Below, one piece after another: positions 60,217 to 64,000 of a stretch of DNA of 64,000 nucleotides (position 1 is the first letter of the stretch; every line of letters begins with the position of its first letter). The notes beneath the pieces were generated by a model, which was not told the origin of the DNA, did no database searches, and saw only the letters and a list, made by a program, of their open reading frames with translations. The stretch lies in the NCBI RefSeq assembly GCF_030913365.1, contig NZ_CP133160.1, positions 2,011,001-2,075,000 of the forward strand. The letters are read 5' to 3'. The translations under genes and the position numbers were made by a program. The stretch comes from Stenotrophomonas sp. 24(2023). Lineage in GTDB: Bacteria > Pseudomonadota > Gammaproteobacteria > Xanthomonadales > Xanthomonadaceae.

Positions 60217-60627
60217 ATGTCCACCTCCTTCAGCATCGGCCAGCTGGCCCGGCAGACCGGCACCAAGGCCGAAACCATCCGCTACTACGAAAAGATCGGC
60301 CTGCTGCGGGCACCGCTGCGTTCGCAGGGCAATTACCGCTGCTACGACGTGGGTGACCAGCGCCGCCTGGCATTCGTGCGCCGCGCGCGCGAACTGGGGT
60401 TCTCCATCGAACAGGTGCGTGAACTGATCGCCTTCAGCGAACAGCGCGAACACGCCTGCCGCGAGGTGGACGAGGTGGTGCGCCTGCACATCGCCGACAT
60501 CAGCCGCCGCATCCGTGATCTGCAGGCATTGCAGGAGGAACTGCAGCGGATGATCGGTAACTGCCCCGGCGGCCGCATGGCCGATTGCCGGGTGCTGGAC
60601 GCGTTGCAGCCGACGGCGTCCCGCTGA
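60217..60627 (+). CDS. MerR-family metal-responsive regulator (ZntR/CadR/PbrR type)
   Basis: 136 residues. Winged helix-turn-helix (SIGQLARQTGTKAETIRYYEKIGLL), coiled-coil dimer helix and a metal-binding region with Cys81, Cys116 and Cys124. A Cys near position 79-81 separates divalent-metal sensors (ZntR, CadR, PbrR) from copper sensors such as CueR. It should bind the dyad 60190-60210 and induce the CDF gene. AAGG, 8 bases before the ATG, lies in the operator, so bound protein may also limit its own translation or transcription. Confidence 0.9.
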   Translation: MSTSFSIGQLARQTGTKAETIRYYEKIGLLRAPLRSQGNYRCYDVGDQRRLAFVRRARELGFSIEQVRELIAFSEQREHACREVDEVVRLHIADISRRIRDLQALQEELQRMIGNCPGGRMADCRVLDALQPTASR

Positions 60628-60629
60628 CA

Positions 60630-60669
60630 CCCCGCCACCGGGCGCCCTGCCCAGGTCCCGGTGGCGGGG
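60630..60669. terminator. Strong hairpin between merR and chemoreceptor genes
   Basis: A 13-bp perfect stem (60630-60642 with 60657-60669), GC-rich, with no T-run. It separates the convergent stop codons at 60627 and 60680. Confidence 0.65.
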
Positions 60670-60679
60670 CGGCGGTTGC

Positions 60680-62818
60680 TCAGTGCACCAGGCTCAGGGC
60701 GGGGCGCACGGTGGGCGTGCCGCGCTCGGCCTCGGCGATGCGGAACACCGACACGGCCTGGGCCAGGTCACGCGCCTGCGATTCCATCGCCGAGGCGGCA
60801 GCGGAGGCTTCTTCCACCAGCGCGGCATTCTGCTGGGTGGTTTCATCCATCTGCATCACGGTCTGGCTGACCTGCTCGATGCCGGCGGCCTGCTCGGAGG
60901 AGGCCGCGGAAATCTCGGCCATGATGCCGGTCACGCGCTGCACCGATTCCACCAGTTCCTCCATGGTGCGACCGGCCTGCTGTGCCAGTGCCGAACCGGT
61001 TTCGACCTTGCTGGTGGAATCGTTGATGAGGTCCTTGATCTCCTTGGCGGCCGTGGCGCTGCGCTGGGCCAGCGCACGCACTTCGGCGGCGACCACGGCA
61101 AAGCCGCGGCCCTGTTCGCCGGCACGCGCGGCCTCGACGGCGGCGTTGAGCGCCAGGATGTTGGTCTGGAACGCGATGCCGTCGATGACCGAGATGATGT
61201 CGGCGATGCGGTGTGATGCGCCCTGGATCTGCGCCATCGTCGCCACCACCTGGCCGACGACCTGGCCGCCCTCGCCCGCGACCGCTGCCGCGCCGATCGA
61301 CAGCTGGTTGGCCTGCCGCGCGTGGTCGGCATTGTGGCGCACGGTGGAGGTCAGCTCCTCGATCGAGGCGGCGGTTTCCTCCAGGTTCGCGGCCTGCTGC
61401 TCGGTACGCCGCGACAGGTCGTTGTTGCCGGTGGCGATCTCGCTGGCGGCGGCATTGATGGCCAGGCTGGAGTGCTGGATGCGCGAGACGATACGGGTCA
61501 GCTGGGCGACGGTGCTGTTGGCATCGTCGCGCATGGTGGCGAACACGCCGTGGAACTCGCCGTCCATGCGCACGGTCAGGTCACCGGCAGCGATGGCCTG
61601 CAGCGTGGTGGACAGGGTGGCCAGGTTGTCGTCGGCGGTCGCCATGAGCTGGTTCAGGCGCGCGACCATGGTGCCGAATGCATGCTGGAAGGCAGTGGCG
61701 TCGCCCCGCTGCGAGAAATCACCCTGTGCGGCGGCACCGGCCAGGCGGCTGATTTCCTGGTTGACCGCCCCGAGGTTGCGCTTGACCGTGGCCATGGATT
61801 CGGTGATGACCGCTTTTTCTTCCGGCAGCACGTCCATGTCATCGGACAGGTCACCGATCGCATAGCGGCCCATCAGCGCCGACACGCGGGCGAGCAGCTG
61901 CAGGTGGGAATCCACCAGCGCATTGGTGTCGCGCACCATCTGCCCGAATGCGCCGGGGAAGGCCGCTTCATCCATGCGATGGCTGATGCGGCCGGCGTCG
62001 TGCTCGCGGTGCATGGCCGACTGCGCGCGCAGCACCGCATGCAGCTGTTCCTGCATGTGGCGCATGCTGGTCAGCAGGCGGCCGGTTTCATCGCCGGGCT
62101 GTGGTGGAATGCTGTTGTCCAGGCGGCCCTGGGCGATCGCATCGGCCACGGCGGTGGCGCGGCCCAGCGGCCCGGTCAGGCTGCGGGTTATCAGCCAGGC
62201 CAGCAGCAGGCCGGCGATGGCCGCCAGCGCACCGAAGGCGAGCAGCACGCGGTTGGCCAGGCTGACCGCCGCATCGATGCCTTCGCTGGAAATGGCGGTG
62301 TTGGAGCGCTGCAGGTCGATGCCGGCCTGGATGGCGGCGCCGCGTGCGGCGAAGAACGGGCCGGCTTCGCCATGCAGCAGGGCCGTGGCCTGCGCGATGT
62401 CGCCATCGTGGACCAGCGCGCGGATGCGCGAGTTGGCGGCATGCGCAGCCGCATCGGTGCCGGCGATCGCCTTCATCACCACCTCGCCACGGGCATCGAA
62501 GCGCAGGCTGGCCAGTTCATCGCGCACCTGCTGGTAGTCCTTGCGCAGTCCTGCAGCCTTTTCCAGCAACCCATCGCGCTGTTCCGGTGCGGCCAGCAGC
62601 AGGTCGCGGGTGGTCTGCTCGGTCTGCAGGTTGAGACTGCGCAGCTGCCAGAACAGCTGGGTCTTGTGGTTCTGCAGCTGGGTGATGTCCTGCACGTGCC
62701 GGTTGACCACGTGCAGCTGGTAGAGCGAAAGCGCGGACGACAGGGCCAGCATCAGCAGCAGCAGGCCGAAGCCCAGGGCCAGGCGCGTGCCGACCTTGGT
62801 GGACGTGAGGAAGTTCAT
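60680..62818 (-). CDS. Methyl-accepting chemotaxis protein with repeated HAMP-like units
   Basis: 712 residues. Membrane segment 1 (about 12-32), helical sensor domain (about 33-188), membrane segment 2 (about 190-212), then five successive HAMP-like units (for example [45 protein letters not shown]) and the signalling domain with [41 protein letters not shown]. Methylation-type segments [11 protein letters not shown] and [12 protein letters not shown] flank the tip. Same overall plan as the receptor at 46336; the two are paralogues. No CheR pentapeptide at the C-terminus. Confidence 0.92.
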   Translation of the reverse strand: MNFLTSTKVGTRLALGFGLLLLMLALSSALSLYQLHVVNRHVQDITQLQNHKTQLFWQLRSLNLQTEQTTRDLLLAAPEQRDGLLEKAAGLRKDYQQVRDELASLRFDARGEVVMKAIAGTDAAAHAANSRIRALVHDGDIAQATALLHGEAGPFFAARGAAIQAGIDLQRSNTAISSEGIDAAVSLANRVLLAFGALAAIAGLLLAWLITRSLTGPLGRATAVADAIAQGRLDNSIPPQPGDETGRLLTSMRHMQEQLHAVLRAQSAMHREHDAGRISHRMDEAAFPGAFGQMVRDTNALVDSHLQLLARVSALMGRYAIGDLSDDMDVLPEEKAVITESMATVKRNLGAVNQEISRLAGAAAQGDFSQRGDATAFQHAFGTMVARLNQLMATADDNLATLSTTLQAIAAGDLTVRMDGEFHGVFATMRDDANSTVAQLTRIVSRIQHSSLAINAAASEIATGNNDLSRRTEQQAANLEETAASIEELTSTVRHNADHARQANQLSIGAAAVAGEGGQVVGQVVATMAQIQGASHRIADIISVIDGIAFQTNILALNAAVEAARAGEQGRGFAVVAAEVRALAQRSATAAKEIKDLINDSTSKVETGSALAQQAGRTMEELVESVQRVTGIMAEISAASSEQAAGIEQVSQTVMQMDETTQQNAALVEEASAAASAMESQARDLAQAVSVFRIAEAERGTPTVRPALSLVH

Positions 62819-62884
62819 GCAGCTCCTTGCTGGCGGGTGTCGATGATCCCCGGGGTTAACGTCTGCGGCAGCGGCGCCTTGAAC

Positions 62885-63367
62885 TCATCCCTGTCTCGAA
62901 ATAAACCGCTGCAGGGCGCTGACCAGTGCGATGGACGTATCCCCCTTGCCGGCCACCACGGAGCGCGCGCGCTCATCGCGCACCCCCTTGCGCGGGCGCC
63001 CGCGCGGCGCCCCACTGACCGGGCGCCAACGTACCGCGCCATTGCTGCTGTGGGGTTCGCACTGCCAGTGCACGCCACGCAGTTCGGGGTGCTCGGCCAG
63101 GCCCTGGGCCCAGATCGCGTCGAACAAGCCGTCCTTCTCCCAGCGCTTGAAGTGGCGGTGCGTGGTGCTGACGCTGCCCAGTTCGCTGGGCAGTGCCTGC
63201 CAGGCGCAGCGCGTGCGCAGCACATGCAGCACCGCATCGAACACTGCACGTTGGTTGCGCGATTTGCGCCCGCCCCCCTGGCGGCGGACATAGGGCTTGT
63301 CCTGTGTTCTCAAGGGCGGCGGAATCAGTACTTCAATCCGTCTCCATAGCTCGTCGCTGATGCCCAT
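62885..63367 (-). CDS. Transposase-derived DUF4096 protein with AT-hook
   Basis: 160 residues. Residues 1-100 are the DUF4096 N-terminal DNA-binding domain of IS5/IS4-like transposases (MGISDELWRRIEVLIPPP, GGGRKSRNQRAVFDAVLHVL, WQALPSELGSVSTTHRHFKRW). The DDE catalytic half is absent. Instead residues 111-160 contain an AT-hook core, PRGRPRKG (121-128). No terminal inverted repeats, target duplication or second transposase frame is visible around it. It may be a domesticated DNA-binding protein; a decayed IS is the alternative. Confidence 0.7.
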   Translation of the reverse strand: MGISDELWRRIEVLIPPPLRTQDKPYVRRQGGGRKSRNQRAVFDAVLHVLRTRCAWQALPSELGSVSTTHRHFKRWEKDGLFDAIWAQGLAEHPELRGVHWQCEPHSSNGAVRWRPVSGAPRGRPRKGVRDERARSVVAGKGDTSIALVSALQRFISRQG

Positions 63368-63595
63368 ACGTGTTCAATTCGTCTCCTCCCCGGTCGCCCG
63401 GAACGGCAGAGTATGCAAGACGTGAACGCGTTGCGATAACAGGCAAGTCGTTGTTTTGAGATAATTTTTCCTGCACATTCTGCACTGTTCGCGCACGCTG
63501 CGGCAGGTTCGGCGTGGCCCGGTGCAGCGCGCTTGCAGCCCTTCTGCACGCAGGGGCGTCTATGGTGTGGCCAGCGCACCCACGAGAGCCACCCG

Positions 63596-64000
63596 ATGCA
63601 TCCGACCCGGTTGTTGACCTGCCTGCTGCTGGCCACCGCGACTGCGGCGGCGGAGGTTCCCGCACCACCGGACCAGCAGTTGCAGCCCCTGTTCCAGCAG
63701 GTGCAGGGCGCGCATCTGTTCAAGGACCAGAAGACCTTCGCCGATGCCGTGCCCAACGCGGCGCCGGCATCGGTGCTGCAGGCCTGGCAGCAGGCGCAGG
63801 CCGGCGCGGGCGAGGCCCTGCCGCAGTTCGTCGCCACGCACTTCACACTGCCGGCCGCGACGGTCGCCTACGTGCCGCCGGCCGGGCAGACACTGCGCGC
63901 GCACATCGATGGCCTGTGGCCGGTGCTGACCCGGCACAGCGAGGATGTTCCCGCGCACGGCTCGCTGCTGCCGCTGCCACACCCCTACGTGGTGCCGGGC
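63596..64000 (+). CDS. treA: Periplasmic trehalase (partial, cut by window end)
   Basis: The first 135 residues are present. Signal peptide (LLTCLLLATATAAAE), then LQPLFQQVQGAHLFKDQKTFADAVPNAAP, FVATHFTLPAATVAYVPP and HIDGLWPVLTRHSEDVP, all typical of glycoside hydrolase family 37 trehalase. It splits trehalose to glucose in the periplasm. ATG 63596 is the only start compatible with the signal peptide. The 228-bp gap before it is AT-richer (63440-63480) and probably holds the promoter, but I could not fix -35 and -10 boxes. Confidence 0.9.
   Translation, partial: MHPTRLLTCLLLATATAAAEVPAPPDQQLQPLFQQVQGAHLFKDQKTFADAVPNAAPASVLQAWQQAQAGAGEALPQFVATHFTLPAATVAYVPPAGQTLRAHIDGLWPVLTRHSEDVPAHGSLLPLPHPYVVPG

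Noticed and set aside
62885..63367. Complete IS5-family insertion sequence
   Set aside because: No terminal inverted repeats, no target duplication and no DDE domain were found around it.

Overview
The window is about 67% GC and dense in genes with Xanthomonadaceae-type products (Ax21 family protein, hemD-hemX-hemY, many TonB/lipoprotein-type envelope proteins). It also carries many copies of the GTAG-headed palindromic repeat (SMAG/REP type, ATCCACGC-CAT-GCGTGGAT and relatives) typical of Stenotrophomonas. I read it as chromosomal DNA of a Stenotrophomonas maltophilia-complex strain or close relative. No rRNA, tRNA, CRISPR array, prophage or complete IS is visible.

Layout. 1-4001 (minus): a TldE/PmbA-like gene (cut by the window edge) and two Tat-signal TldD paralogues. 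4100-4620 and 10850-11311: two intergenic tracts, each with two large convergent hairpin elements separated by SMAG dyads. 4666-10837: a methyltransferase, a fused indolepyruvate:ferredoxin oxidoreductase, a TPR protein and an AEC transporter. 11382-21990: Ycf46-like AAA ATPase, ParA-like ATPase, SixA phosphatase, YceI, a PLD-family lipoprotein, thioesterase, PlsC acyltransferase, YheT hydrolase, a TPR-sulfotransferase-like fusion and a PEBP protein. 22112-23791 (minus): META/DUF4377 lipoprotein and UppP.

23850-32551 is a nitrogen-control region: glnA behind a sigma-54 promoter with two upstream NtrC sites, glnK-amtB, then amidase and mltA, a small EF-hand-like protein, and ntrB-ntrC, with an NtrC site touching the ntrB start codon. 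Two tandem Cu/Zn superoxide dismutase lipoproteins follow. 34007-42702 holds an unrecognised protein, a thiolase, hemD-hemX-hemY, a thioesterase, a rhodanese, secB and gpsA. 42978-54411 is rich in redox and stress genes: Ax21-family protein, catalase with an OxyR-type site, a chemoreceptor, a DUF1254/outer-membrane pair beside a Crp-family regulator, and a cytochrome b561/SrpA-like catalase pair divergent from an ECF sigma/anti-sigma pair.

54420-57350 (minus) is a thiamine uptake unit: TPP riboswitch, TonB-dependent receptor, PnuC-family (PnuT-like) transporter. The end of the window has an APH-fold phosphotransferase, an SDR protein lacking its catalytic Tyr, a MerR/CDF metal-efflux pair with a textbook operator, a poly-HAMP chemoreceptor, a transposase-derived DUF4096 protein carrying an AT-hook, and the start of a periplasmic trehalase gene.

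The least explained signals are the paired hairpin elements, whose stems differ in sequence but keep complementarity around a conserved 51-52 nt loop, and the DUF4096/AT-hook protein.
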